From: Tubulanus polymorphus
Lineage: Eukaryota > Nemertea > Palaeonemertea > Tubulaniformes > Tubulanidae
Assembly: GCF_964204645.1 (NCBI RefSeq)
Contig: NC_134034.1
Location: 5,885,414-5,949,413 of the forward strand
Direction of reading: 5' to 3'
DNA: 64,000 nt
The notes under the pieces were generated by a model that saw only the letters and a program-made list of their open reading frames with translations, was not told the DNA's origin and ran no database searches. Position numbers and translations under genes: made by a program. This document shows positions 10,449 to 20,702 of the stretch, piece after piece. Numbering within the stretch: position 1 is the stretch's first letter; each line of letters starts with the position of its first letter.

Positions 10449-11512
10449 TTAGTTGCCAGTTGCAGGTCTTGTTCATCATTCTGAAGCGGGTTACCTCCCT
10501 CTTGTGTCACAGTTAGATTATGTATCAACGTCCCCTCCCCTTCATCCATCTGAGCATCAGTCACTAACGAAGGTTTTTGGCCCTCAGTTAGATTATTTAT
10601 CATCGTTCCGTCCTCTTGATCCATTTCGGTATTAGTGACCGGTGATTCTTCTTGCCTCTCAGCTTCATTATTTATCGCTGTACCATCCTCTTGGTCCATT
10701 TGCTCGATTATAGTTTGTTGATTGTTTGAAGGTTCTGTTTGTTTACTCTGGTCTAGCCTGGTTTGTTTTTCATTAATAAAATTTTGATGTTTATATCTTA
10801 TTATACATGTCTGATATATGATGGATTGGTAAGATGTTGGACTTTTTACTGATATAATGCCATAATAATGTTCTTCGCCAGGAACAGCAAGATAAGCTAA
10901 TGGAACTACAGGTATTTCTTTTTCAGTTTTCTGCATATTTGATGGGCATACCTCACATACAGGAGAGAGTACGCTGCTGGAGAATATTTGAATTCTACAA
11001 TTGAATATATTTGCCACAGCCAATGGGATACAATCTGTGATCTCATTATTCCATATTCCATTTTGTCTGATATTGTGAATATCCTTAACAAGTCCTAGCA
11101 TCTGCCTTTTCTCTGAACCGGTTCTGAATCCAAGATATTTCTTTTTGTTACTAGAAATATGATCACACACATCATTCCTGAACAGATCAATATTGAACTG
11201 ATCGGCCTCATCGCAGGTCTTTAGAAATGATTTAAAGAAACAGTTACCATCGGGATAACTTTCAATTTGTTTCATATCGTTGCTAATTAATAGATTATCC
11301 AATCGTTTTAAGTGATATTTTTTCATCATTTGATTGATTTTCGATTCTTTCTTTGACAGGTCTTTAGCCTTTTTCAGTCGAATGTTGACATCAGTCTCTT
11401 CCAGGACAATGCTGCAATCTGAGTCTGAAATCTCGCTTGGCTGATGATAATCTTCATCATTATTATCATCATCACCATTTGATGATTCATTTTCATATGG
11501 ACGCTTATCCAC
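10436..11512 (-). CDS. OTU-domain cysteine protease ORF of the transposon
   Basis: A frame of about 358 codons. The OTU signature SYPDGNCFFKSFL (Asp and Cys of the catalytic site, near 11240) is followed about 120 residues on by EEHYYGIIS with the catalytic-type His (about 10866-10880), so Asp-Gly-Asn-Cys and His are both kept. OTU proteins usually remove ubiquitin; the substrate here is unknown. The acidic N-terminus precedes a basic helical stretch. The C-terminal 100 residues contain three diverged repeats of about 32 residues built on MDQEDGT.INN. There is no ATG at the start of the open frame (GTG 11512). Upstream exons at 11674-11806 and 12187-12195 probably provide the start, although the acceptor into this frame is poorly defined. 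It is not clear whether the product ends at 10436 or is joined to the DUF7869 frame. Confidence 0.7.
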   Translation of the reverse strand: MDKRPYENESSNGDDDNNDEDYHQPSEISDSDCSIVLEETDVNIRLKKAKDLSKKESKINQMMKKYHLKRLDNLLISNDMKQIESYPDGNCFFKSFLKTCDEADQFNIDLFRNDVCDHISSNKKKYLGFRTGSEKRQMLGLVKDIHNIRQNGIWNNEITDCIPLAVANIFNCRIQIFSSSVLSPVCEVCPSNMQKTEKEIPVVPLAYLAVPGEEHYYGIISVKSPTSYQSIIYQTCIIRYKHQNFINEKQTRLDQSKQTEPSNNQQTIIEQMDQEDGTAINNEAERQEESPVTNTEMDQEDGTMINNLTEGQKPSLVTDAQMDEGEGTLIHNLTVTQEGGNPLQNDEQDLQLATNAGF

Positions 11513-11673
11513 TCTGATTATCCACTACTCTATTATCCGCTTATCCACTACTCCATTCTGATTCTCAAAACAGAAAATATAATTGGGGTTACATATTTGG
11601 TTTTGTATTATGCAATATTAAGGTCATTAATATTCATAATCTATTTTTTGTTGAGCAAATATAATTAACTTAC

Positions 11674-11806
11674 CATCTTGAATTAAATCTTTGCCACTGT
11701 CATCGTTTCCAGTACAGGATTCGTGATTGATAGAAATAACTGTAGATATCAAAATATCAGAGACGTTGAATTCAGAATCTGAAATTCCATTATCGGACCA
11801 TTCGAT
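11674..11806 (-). CDS. Probable second exon of the OTU gene
   Basis: A 133-bp exon with a clear acceptor (CTTTCTGTCACAG before ATCGAATGG) and donor (GATG then GTAAGT). Its acidic peptide (IEWSDNGISDSEFNVSD...) is in phase 0 with the mini-exon at 12187-12195 and leaves in phase 1. The acceptor in front of the OTU frame that would match phase 1 is weak (ending CAGAG at about 11512). Confidence 0.5.
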
Positions 11807-12186
11807 CTGTGACAGAAAGCACAAGTTTAGTTTTACATATTAAGAAAGAATCTATTTCTGTAAAAACCACTTTAGAAATCTCATTTAAAAAACCATAAAC
11901 GTATTAATGACAAATTGCCGCATGATCGGAGATTCGTCTGTAGCCTAGGGAATTGGATGGTAATATTGTGCATTGTATTAAGCTAGCCACATTAGGCGAA
12001 ATACAAGCTGTGTCTTTTTACATGGTTCAAATATGTTGCATATATGATAAATGTTAAATTTCTTCAAAGATTATTTTTAACATTAATACAGAATGCTTTG
12101 AATTAACACACAAATTTATCTTAAAATTTATTTAGTGAATCAAAATTCATGATTTTACATTAAAATATCACTAAAATTTCACTCAC

Positions 12187-12195
12187 CTCAGCCAT
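12187..12195 (-). CDS. Probable first coding mini-exon (Met-Ala-Glu)
   Basis: ATGGCTGAG directly followed by a strong donor GTGAGT on the minus strand, about 420 bp inside the right end of the transposon. Its phase fits the exon at 11674-11806. Confidence 0.4.
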
Positions 12196-12587
12196 TATGA
12201 GTAAGGAAAATTGAACAGCATCTACTCAGCTTGCAAAATATATACTGCAAAGCCTATACATGTATATAGTTATATTGACCCCATAACAACAGGATTAAGC
12301 AATGAATCTCCTGATACACAAGATGTTAAGTGATAAGAAATTTAGTTATAGCTACACATAAGTTGTATGCACAATAGAGATAAGTGACACTTATAACTCT
12401 GTTGCATAAAACCACATGCACTTAAACCAGTTGTGCAGTAAACAAATGTTTAAAAATCACTTAATCCATTTGTACATAATTAATTTACTAATTAATCAAT
12501 TATTAGATTGGGAATAAAATTTCTCAAAAGAAGCAGGACATACATAGGAAGCTTGTGATACCAATTACTCAATTTGACCAAAAAAAT

Positions 12588-12618
12588 GCACTTATCACCG
12601 TGTCGCACCAAACCCTCG
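12588..12618 (-). repeat. Right terminal inverted repeat of the OTU/DUF7869 transposon
   Basis: Reverse complement of 857-887 with two differences. It is followed by ATTT (12619-12622), the right target copy. Confidence 0.7.
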
Positions 12619-12622
12619 ATTT

Positions 12623-13484
12623 GTTCTTTTTGAGACCTTTGCGCTAACGATTTTATCTCCACTCAATAAATGCAATACTGGATCTAACCCTTCACGAAAC
12701 CATCCAATTGACACCAAATGTAAAAAATGTTTTTTTTTAGAATAATTGATGGATTATATCGAACTTAACATTTATATGGAAAATTAAGGACATTTTTAAT
12801 ATAAACATAGCCAGTTGCTCTCGAATAGTCGAATTACGTAGAATGGAACTTCTTTTAGGTCAAGACTTGTTGAAGTAAGTTTACATTGTTTTCTTGTGTG
12901 AATGTTTCAGCAAAATGTTTTGTCTTTTCAGATTCAAGACAGGTTGTTGTTACCATACAAGGACAGACTCAATGAGCCCATTGATCAGTAGCTTGGTTTT
13001 AATTCAATGTATCTGGTTAAGATATTTTATTTGTAAGACATAATCTTGTTGTTAGAAATATAATTGAAAAGGCTATTTAAATTAGTTTCCAAACTACATG
13101 TAGTGCGTATGACAATATCAATAGAGTCTTGGTTTTGTCTTGTCAATGTCTTTGGCTAAAAACATACAATTTTAACAGTTTTCGACTGACCGAATTTCAT
13201 TAATCAACACCCTGACGAAGTTATGCTGAAACCAAGTACCTATAGGCACCTAGCAATCATTTGGATGATCCCCCTTGCTAATCCACTCGATTCTTATTTA
13301 ATGAACACAACATCCACTGGTGAAGTAACGAGGATTGAAAATTCACAAGATCGTTTCTATGTCGAATGGAAGAACCTAAGAAGGTACACACTTCCTTCTG
13401 GGTGCGATCTCTGTATTCTAGTAGGGAAGGATTATATAATAATGAATTCTCTTCCCATGAAATTATAAGTTCGGCTTCATTATC
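12623..13484. other. Non-coding stretch between two transposons
   Basis: AT-rich sequence with no convincing gene. An 81-codon open stretch on the plus strand (13223-13468) contains RFYVEWKN and SGCDLCILVG, but I cannot place it in a family. Confidence 0.4.
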
Positions 13485-13494
13485 ACTAGCTGAC
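13485..13494. repeat. ACTAGCTGAC target duplication, left copy of the Penelope-like element
   Basis: Ten bases also present at 17833-17842, directly outside the other end of the element. Confidence 0.55.
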
Positions 13495-13694
13495 CATACG
13501 AGTAAAATCCCACAATAAATGAATTAAGTGATAAAATGTTAATTAAAATATATAAAAAATATTTCGGGTGGTTACTACCACCCTTCTTCAGTCTAAAATG
13601 ACTTGCCGAATACAAACACAGTATTAATACATGAAATATGAAATAAGACACGAATCGCTGCACATTACGTTATGGGGACTAGAGCACTGACATA
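13495..13694 (-). repeat. Penelope terminal repeat, 3' copy
   Basis: Reverse complement of most of 17597-17832 with only scattered differences. Contains the hammerhead-like core at 13557-13596. Confidence 0.8.
13557..13596 (-). ncRNA. Hammerhead-like ribozyme core in the 3' Penelope repeat
   Basis: On the minus strand the order is CTGAAGA (matching CUGANGA), an extra A, a 7-bp stem II (GGGTGGT/ACCACCC) with an AGTA loop, and GAAA. A self-complementary ATAT and a U at the expected cleavage position follow. Stem I is weak: AGA before the core can pair with UUU after the site by one A-U, one G-U and one A-U pair. The extra A before stem II departs from the textbook core. Self-cleavage is inferred, not shown. 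Confidence 0.5.
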
Positions 13695-13790
13695 ACTTGA
13701 AAGAAGTTTATTATGGGGGCTGAAACCATTATTGAGTTTGACAGAACGATCTGAATGAGTAGTAATCAAAGCAGATTCATCTATATGTCG

Positions 13791-14276
13791 TTAAGTGTGA
13801 CTACTGTTGGGAAAAATAATATTGGCTCCAGAAAAATCAAAATTGTGTGCGGTAACCAAAGAATGAGAGACTACCCCGCTTTCCAATTTAACCCCATGGA
13901 ATACATCTTGTTTATGTTCTTTAATACGTTCCTTAATATTCCTACTAGTTTCCCCAATGTAAAAATGGTTACAATCAGAACAGTTAATTTTATAAACTCC
14001 ACAATGGACATTAGGGCTCAGATTGTTATTGGAGCAAAAATTAGAAATTTTGTTATTATACTTGAAAAATGAATCGGTATTTAAATGACGAAGAGCCGGT
14101 TTGAATTTGTCAAGGCAAGGGACAAAGGGAACTATAATTTTGTTTTTTGGTTTAGACGAGTCAATAGGATTACGGGGTTGAGCAGGAAAGAAAAATACTT
14201 TTTTGGCTTTGTGAAGGGCTTTCACTAAAATCTTGTCCGGGTATGCAAGTTTTTTAAAACTGGATTGAATATGCAA
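13791..14276 (-). pseudogene. Penelope GIY-YIG endonuclease domain
   Basis: C-terminal module of the Penelope protein. The endonuclease motif reads GVYKINCSDCNHFYIGETSRN (GVY...YIG), followed by RIKEHKQD and a SVVSHS.. AHNFDF-type block with the conserved His residues. It is preceded by a basic linker. It is separated from the RT by a frame change near 14280, so the fused protein is not continuous in this copy. Confidence 0.85.
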
Positions 14277-14280
14277 AATC

Positions 14281-15766
14281 TCATGATCTAAAAAGTTTTA
14301 TCACAAATCCTATAAGCCCAAAGGAAAAAACCTTGAACAACGGCCACTTTAAGGTAAGTGAATGAGAAGAAATGTAGGTAGGATCACAGTTAGTAGGTTT
14401 ACGAAAAACAGAGAAACCTAATCTCGAATAAAAATTATGTATGAGAACATCCAGAAAGGGCATTTTTCCGTCAATTTCCCACGCAAAGGTGAACTTCAAG
14501 GAAGGATAAAGGGAATTAAGATATGTCGAGAAAGATTCGAGGTTAAAATCAGTTGATACTAAACATAAAATGTCATCAACATACCTGAGCCATAGAAGAG
14601 GCGCAAACCCAGTGTATAGGGGTAAAATTTCCGATTCAATATGTTTTAAGAAGAGGTTAGCTAAAATCGGTGAGAGGGGTTGCCCATAGCAAAACCATAA
14701 ATTTGCTCAAAGAAAATGCCATCGAATTGAAAATAGGCTCTTCTATCACATAATTCGAAAAGGTCAATGAGACAGGAAAATTCAAATTTAAGGATGGAAG
14801 TTTACGTTTAATGAAATCTAACGTTGGTTCCAGAGGGATGTTGGTGAATAGAGAGACTGCATCAAAAGAGATGAACTTGTTACCCTTGGGGGTAATGTGA
14901 CGTAATCTTTGTAATAAATCCATATTATGTTTGATATGAGAACCAGAGAATGACCCAAGTAAGGGAGAAAGCATTTTGGCAATAGATTTAGAAAGATAAT
15001 AAGAGGGAGAGCCTCTGCTTGAAATTATAGGGCGTAAAGGGACATGACGTTTATGAATCTTGGGGAGGCCGTAAGCATAGGGTAAACTGGGTAATCGGCT
15101 GGTAAATTTCATAATGAATTTCTTATCAGTAGGATGTTTCTTAGACAGGTTTTCTAAATCTTTGTTAAAATGTTTTTGCCAATCTTTTAAAGGATCTCGT
15201 TTGAGCTTCTTATAAGTATTAGAGTCAGATAAGATATCATTCATTTTACTTATATAATCAGTCGAATCAAGGATAACTATTTTACAACCTTTGTCAGCTT
15301 TAGAAATTTGTAGTTCTTTAAAGGATTTAAGTTCTGAAAGCGCGATCATAAAACATTTGGGAAAGAATTCACGTTGCACACGAGTCAAATTGTCAAAAAT
15401 CTGGGAAATGTTCATAAAAACGAAGTTGTATTCAAAACTCCCTGAGCGTGATTGTTCAAGTGATTCCATAAAATCAATGATGTGTTTCTTGTTGTGTGGT
15501 AACGAGATATTTAGTCCAAGTCCGAGTACTTGAAGGTGAGAGTCTGAAAGTTTTTTAGACGATAGGTGGACCACATTATCCTGGTTGCAATATTTAGTCC
15601 ATGGGCTGTTGGTGATAAGTCTGTGAAGTTTAAAATCCAATTCGGTAGATTTCCTCCTCCTGTGAAAATCGCAAAAGTTTTTAACACCGGATCTAAGTCT
15701 GTTCCATAAATATAAATCAGGTATTATACGACTTATCGCGGCGCGTTTATAACCTTGCTTCAGTCG
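14281..15766 (-). pseudogene. Penelope reverse transcriptase
   Basis: Open from 15766, just inside a TAA. RT blocks in order are ISKADKGCKIVIL, LPYAYGLPKIHK, LRPIISSRGSP, FISFDAVSLFTNIP, a GFAMGNP block near 14690, the catalytic LRYVDDILCL (about 14575-14605), and the thumb/connector with GKMPFLDVLI and a SVFRKPTNCD block. Two one-base shifts, near 14780 and near 14682, break the frame between the palm motifs, so this copy is not intact as assembled. The order and the YGLPKIHK motif are diagnostic of Penelope-like RTs, which are related to telomerase. Confidence 0.85.
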
Positions 15767-16890
15767 TTATCATCTGAAACCTTTGACAGGTTTGGAAAGT
15801 CCAGAGAGACAAGTTGAGTTACTCTAAATTGCGTATCGTAATTTATTTCCAACTTGGAACTCCAAGCGGTGTATGCTTGCTTGTAGCTAAGACAAGACAA
15901 AACTAACTAACTAAATGTTACATTTTCGGCTATATATATATATATGTACAAGATTAATTGAGGAGTGCAAAACTAACAATGGTTGTCGGGTGACGAGACA
16001 TAACATGTTTTTCATAGGTGCGACAGATAGAACAGTTTGAGCAGGACAGAGACATAGCAAGACAAAGACAAGGAATGAGGTGCGACAGACAGATAAATGA
16101 CAGGCTAATTAATAATTCACAGGCAACATGTAGCAACAAACTGTACACAAAGAAAATATGAAATTTACACTATAATATTCCCCTTTGCTGCCGAGAAATT
16201 TGCTCCGGCAAATTAAAGATAAATTAAATAGTATGGCGACAAAGATGAATTGAGATTTTGAATAAGTCATGAATTGTTTGAATATAATGATTAAATATAT
16301 ATGATCAGATTAATCTTAAACGAGGTTAAACCAAAATGCCAATGCTGAATGACTTGCTAAGATACCTAGATACTGACTTTCTTAAAATAATCTTATGCTC
16401 CTAGTTACATAATTTTTTTTTAGATGCAATTAATCACATTTAGTTCACAATTCATGGGTGTAACTATATATTATTTCAAACAGCGACAATAGCGCAATAG
16501 TACATTGAAAGTGTAAATGTGTAGATCGTCAATTTATATCTAGAATAAAGTCGGCAGTTTGATTCTAAGAGTATTTGAATGTATAAGATGATTAGAAATA
16601 CAGCTAGTTATTAAGTGATACGCACATACGTAAAGTATGACTGTTTGTGTTAACCTGAGGTGATGAGACAGATCTCAGTTGGCTTATACAAATGCGAGTT
16701 ACATAGCAAGAACAATTAATTTGTTGGTAAATGAAAATACACTATAACTAATAAAGATATTGCAAATCAAAATAAAACATAGCAAGTAACATAAGGTTGC
16801 ATTGAGTGGCACACAGTTAAATTTGTCTAGATTTAAATCCATGCGCATTATGTTTGGTTGATGAAATGTTCCAAGAATTTAGTGTTATAT
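15767..16890. other. Spacer between Penelope ORF1 and RT
   Basis: AT-rich, no supported gene. A short (TA)n run sits near 15936-15950. Confidence 0.4.
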
Positions 16891-17467
16891 TTATGCTGAA
16901 TAATAATCTGGCTGAAGAACGTAATTACGATTAATATTCATAGATTCATTAATTTGCTCCTGCATATGCGTGTGATTTTGACTCAACTCGTCCCAGATGT
17001 CGTTAAATTTCTGGAAACATGATTCGAGTTCACGCATTTCAATTTTATAATCGCATAATTCCAGTTTTGGTTGAATATAATAATTGCCTATTGTTGCATA
17101 GCCTGTTTTATCAACTTCTGTAAAAACGTCAATGAAATTAAAGCAAAATTCACATTTTTCTGCGGCACCGATTGGATCAGCTTTTCTTTTCTCCAACTCA
17201 GATAGTTCAGCATTTTCAGTTTGAACTGATGCGCAGTTGGATTCTATTTCGATTGAAGAAATGCTTTGGATATGAGTCGGATCTGTTTGCGGAAACTGTA
17301 GATTTTATTATTTTTGTTTGTGTAGCAGAAACAGAAAGTTGGCGACACTTAGCTTCGGAATAAAGATCGGTCTGAATGCCAGCTGCAACTAGTGGTGATT
17401 TCTCTTTCGGCTCCGGATCTTTTTGTTTGTCGCTTTGTTGCATTCGTTTCTTTAGAAATGCGTTCAT
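16891..17467 (-). pseudogene. Penelope-associated ORF1, unknown function
   Basis: Starts at ATG 17465-17467 and ends at 16891. A one-base shift near 17290 splits it into two frames. An open stretch upstream to about 17610 joins in frame except for one TAA. The N-terminal half is charged and repeats a Q-T motif (AGIQTD, SATQTK, PQTDP, SVQTE), a pattern that resembles dynein-light-chain-type binding motifs. The C-terminal half has CEFC and a helical stretch rich in Glu/Gln. No enzymatic motif is visible. The position ahead of the RT and inside the terminal repeats suggests it is an ORF1 of this element. The family is not recognised. Confidence 0.5.
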
Positions 17468-17596
17468 TCGATTTTAGTCACGCTTAATGGTATTCGGTGA
17501 TTTTCTATTACGTATGCGTACCTTTTCGTAAGTCTGTGGTGTATTTGTGTCGTTGTCGTCCTCGGAGTTAGCACTAGCTGTTTCCAAATTCCAAGC

Positions 17597-17832
17597 TATG
17601 TCAGTGCTCTAGTCCCCATAATGTAATGTGCAGCGATTCGTGTCTTATTTCATATTTCATGTATTAATACTGTGTTTGTATTCGGCAAGTCATTTTAGAC
17701 TGAGGAAGGGTGGTAGTAACCACCCGAAATATTTCTTATATATTTTGATAAACATTTTATCACTTAATTCATTTATTGTGGGATTTTACTCGTATCGTTT
17801 TATCACGGATATTGCATTCTGCAATTGATTCA
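17597..17832 (+). repeat. Penelope terminal repeat, 5' inverted copy
   Basis: Inverted copy of 13495-13694, with an extra outer part (about 17797-17832) before the target duplication at 17833-17842. Confidence 0.75.
17697..17736 (+). ncRNA. Hammerhead-like ribozyme core in the 5' Penelope repeat
   Basis: Same architecture as the other copy but with CTGAGGA. The only core difference falls at the position that hammerheads leave free (N in CUGANGA). Stem II and GAAA are conserved. Here the flanking AGA and UCU can form three stem I pairs, including a G-C where the other copy has G-U. Confidence 0.5.
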
Positions 17833-18129
17833 ACTAGCTGACAAAGTTGACTCGATGGAGGTCACCATTTTGCTATCACGTTTACCGTCAAAGAGCTGTG
17901 ATTGGCTGGTTAATACAGCGCTCGAGGTGACTGATCGTGTTAACCGGATGCACTAGGCGATTCAAAATCCTCTGCTTCAATTCCAAAAAATGCTAGCCAA
18001 CTCATTTTATTAGCTGTCTGGTCTAAAAATCACTTGTTAGTAGAATTATTTAAAAATTTTATACAAAGGCGGCCGGCTATGTGTAACATTAACTTGGGGA
18101 AAATGAGAAATAAGGTTTATAAGGTAAAT

Positions 18130-18690
18130 AATTTTTAGCCCACTTGGGACTTTAGTCCCAGCGGGCTATTGCGTTCACTTTTTGTCCGTCGTCCGTCCGT
18201 TCGTCCGTCCGTCCGTAGACGGAATCCAGTTATTTTGGGAAGTTTAGAAGACGCTTCAAGGTAAGGTCTTGATATTTGGGTTATACATGTATCTACCCTA
18301 GACACATCTTCAGCCCAAAAACTGTCATAATCAAGATGGCCGACTGGCAACCATTGTTGTTTGCCAAAATCAGCACTTTTTATACGTTTTTGAACTTTTT
18401 GAGGGAAATTTTGAAGACGCTTTGATCAATTACCTTGATCTTTCGTATGCATGATAAAAATTGGGTCGATCGGACTCAAGATGGCTGTCCTATGACCTTT
18501 TTAGTGCCCAAAAATGTCAATTTTGGCCCGGATTCTGAGTCCTGGTTTTTGAAACGCTTTTCTACTTTGAGAACCGATATCTCTCGTCGATATCTTACGT
18601 TTTACCTATTGTTGTATATAATGTTGACGATTGTGCCCTAGCTCCTAGAATCCGGAATATAAAAAGTATACTTAACTTAACTCTGTAGTT
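18130..18690. repeat. Dispersed-repeat-like element with a GTCC microsatellite
   Basis: Begins near GGACTTTAGTCCCAGCGGGC, passes through a run of GTCC units at about 18183-18215, and ends near an AT-rich tail at 18690. No coding potential. Called a repeat from its composition; a second copy is not in the window. Confidence 0.3.
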
Positions 18691-20057
18691 TGCCTTTATC
18701 TTGTATAATATGAGTATATGTTTATTCCATTGTCCGATAATTTCTTCTATAATGTGTAGTTATAATCCAGCGTAAATCCTATAGTCAACCCGTCTGATCC
18801 GGTGAACGCCCAAAACTCCTCCCAACAGAACTTACCCAGACAAAACTCCGCTATTTCTTCTCCTGGACAAAATTCCTCCATTGGGTGGACATTTTTCCTC
18901 TATGACTACGCTGAATAAAATTTGATTAAAATACGCTGAATAACATATATTACATCAATTTTATTTACATGAATAGGATTTACAGTTATAAAAATAGAGG
19001 GAATATATACAGGAGAGGAGAGATACATTGAATACAGTGTTTCTACAAAGATATTTTTCAGAAATAATCAAATTTTACGCTGTTGATTTTTCCAGAATAT
19101 AGATATGTACAGGTAATATAGTTATGAAATATCCAAAAACCTATAATATATATATAGAGCATTAGGTACCAGTATTGGTCAAAATGTTCTTTAATCTAAT
19201 GGAACGATACATTAAATTTGTCCATGAGTAATACTGATTTCAGTTCACCTGTTATATACAGAAGTTTTTAGAAATGATATAATTGATATACAGAGCATTT
19301 TAATATGAAAATATAAAATGCAATATGACCCGTCACTAGCACATATATATATATATATATCTCTGGAATATAATACACGGATAATATGTATTTAACTTAA
19401 AATGCGCATTTGGCCAATAGTACGTTAAGAATAGACCTATGTCTTTTGGCTGTTATTATAGTCCAAGCACAGATTCCTGAGACGTATTTGTAAGTCCATT
19501 TATTTCTTTCGTTGACGTTTCGCAGGCCGTTGCCCTGCTTAATCATGTTCTTGAGTAACAGTTATTGTTCTAGAGTAACAGGTTACTGCAGTATTATCAT
19601 GTTGGAAGCACAGAATTGTTCTCTGCACTGATGGGTGCTTATGTCCAACTAGGTTTTATTGTTCCACACCTCGCATATGTTATTAGTCCTGGCATCACTA
19701 TTTAGAGTAGCCTCGTGTGCATTCCATTTTTCGGTTGGGAACAGGAGAGCGCCTCAATCGCAGGATTCCGTTCGGAGAACGAACAGGTCTGTATAGTCCA
19801 TTTACATAAACCGAATTAAAATAAGTCAAGGATCTCCACTGCATCTTCTACAGCATTCTCCACAAGATACTGGATAAGTTAATAATCTCCTTTGGTGGAC
19901 GGTTGGCCATCTATAAATCTTGTAAATAAGAGATAACCTCTTGGGGTACTGTATATATTGTTTGTTTTATAAACATTTCAAAAAGAGTATTATGATAAAT
20001 AGTATTTAAAGAATATTATCATATCTACATGTAAATTCTGAATCTTTGCCTTTTTCC
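18691..20057. other. Non-coding, repeat-rich stretch
   Basis: AT-rich with short (AT)n runs (about 19346-19360) and one hammerhead-like hairpin at 19514-19547. No gene seen. Confidence 0.4.
19514..19547 (-). ncRNA. Degenerate hammerhead-like hairpin
   Basis: Read on the minus strand: GATTAAG, then stem GCAGG...CCTGC, then CGAAACGTC. The right half (GAAA, palindromic ACGU, C) matches Penelope-type hammerheads, but the left CUGANGA box is degraded. Probably the relic of a retroelement terminal repeat. Confidence 0.3.
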
Positions 20058-20356
20058 CTAACTATATGTCGGATTTACTATCGTCTGATGAGGACTGGAT
20101 TTTAGTGTGCATTTATCGGATTCTGTGACCTTATATTCCCTGGAGAATCTTGTGAGTGGAAGTATTTTTTTGGCATCATGCAAGTCTTTGGAAATGGAAA
20201 AGCATTGAGGGCTCCCTTTAGTGGGAGAGGCCAGTAATTGGTGAATTCTGCTCATTTTATGTGGTTGGTATCTATTATTCTCTTTAAAGCTAAATGCCTG
20301 CGCAGGTCGGCTGCGGAGGCCGGAAATGCTTGTAGTGCTGGACAAAGCTGTATTTC
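20058..20356 (-). CDS. Possible 3' terminal exon of an unknown gene
   Basis: 99 codons open from a plausible acceptor (TTTTTCCCCGACTGAG before GAAATACAG) to TAG at 20058. The Ser/Lys/Pro-rich peptide (for example KMSRIHQLLASPTKGSP) has balanced composition and no low-complexity runs. No domain is recognised and no upstream exon was found. Confidence 0.35.
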
Positions 20357-20469
20357 CTCAGTCGGGGAAAAAGCTAGAGGATTTTTATTTTATATAACTT
20401 ATTCATGAATCTCCTATAAATTCCTGGTTCACAGTTTTTCACATCTATGCACTCTCATTTACTTCATCC

Positions 20470-20562
20470 TCTCCCGGCAGGGATTCGAACCTGATGGCAT
20501 CGAGATTCCCGCAGCACCCAACCCTGCCATAATTGACCGTGTGCGCAGATACATGCGCAGTT
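20470..20562 (-). mobile_element. tRNA-derived SINE, inverted copy
   Basis: On the minus strand an A-box-like TGGCAGGGTTGG lies 38 nt before a B box GGTTCGAATCC (20481-20491). It shares most of its length with 20703-20800 in the opposite orientation. Confidence 0.5.
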
Positions 20563-20702
20563 CAGATGATGTGATTTTTAGCCAATCAGAAATCCGGTTT
20601 TATTTTAGCCCGGGTTTTCCCATTTATAGTTCTTCCTTGAAATTTGCCTCAACGATTATACAAAGAGCATTCTGATTGGTGCCGCCAGTTTTCGTTCGGA
20701 AA

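Larger units (their letters stand above)
857..12618 (-). mobile_element. DNA transposon coding for OTU protease and DUF7869 protein, with nested insertions
   Basis: Two 31-bp terminal inverted repeats bound this interval: 857-887, and the reverse complement of 12588-12618. They match at 29 of 31 positions and start CGAGGGTTTGGTGC. ATTT lies immediately outside both ends. The minus-strand genes inside are short first exons, an OTU-domain ORF and a DUF7869-type ORF. Without the BEL/Pao insertion (1886-8404) and the foldback element (8613-9336), each with its duplicated target, the element would be about 4.5 kb. Both subterminal zones contain motifs of the AAGTGACA/AAGTGATA kind. DUF7869 proteins are multi-copy in many invertebrates; the ends seen here argue directly that this copy is a transposon. 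The superfamily is unassigned. Confidence 0.7.
13495..17832 (-). mobile_element. Penelope-like element, near complete
   Basis: 4.3-kb element on the minus strand. It has an ORF1 (16891-17467 and upstream), an RT frame (15766 to about 14505) and a GIY-YIG endonuclease (14276-13791). About 200-bp terminal repeats (13495-13694 and 17597-17832) lie in inverted orientation and each holds a hammerhead-like core. The 10-bp sequence ACTAGCTGAC flanks both ends. The outer end of the right repeat is about 40 bp longer. Penelope-like elements characteristically pair RT with GIY-YIG and carry hammerhead motifs in terminal repeats that may be direct or inverted. The frames contain a few one-base shifts and a stop. 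Confidence 0.8.

Noticed and set aside
835-12657. GCGCTAAC found just outside both ends of the OTU/DUF7869 transposon
   Set aside because: It is in direct orientation at unequal distances (about 20 and 30 bp), so it is neither an extended inverted repeat nor a clean target duplication. Treated as chance.
13223-13468. 81-codon plus-strand frame with RFYVEWKN and CDLCILVG
   Set aside because: Some resemblance to a MIB/HERC2-type strand pattern, but too short, no splice context, and not specific enough to call.
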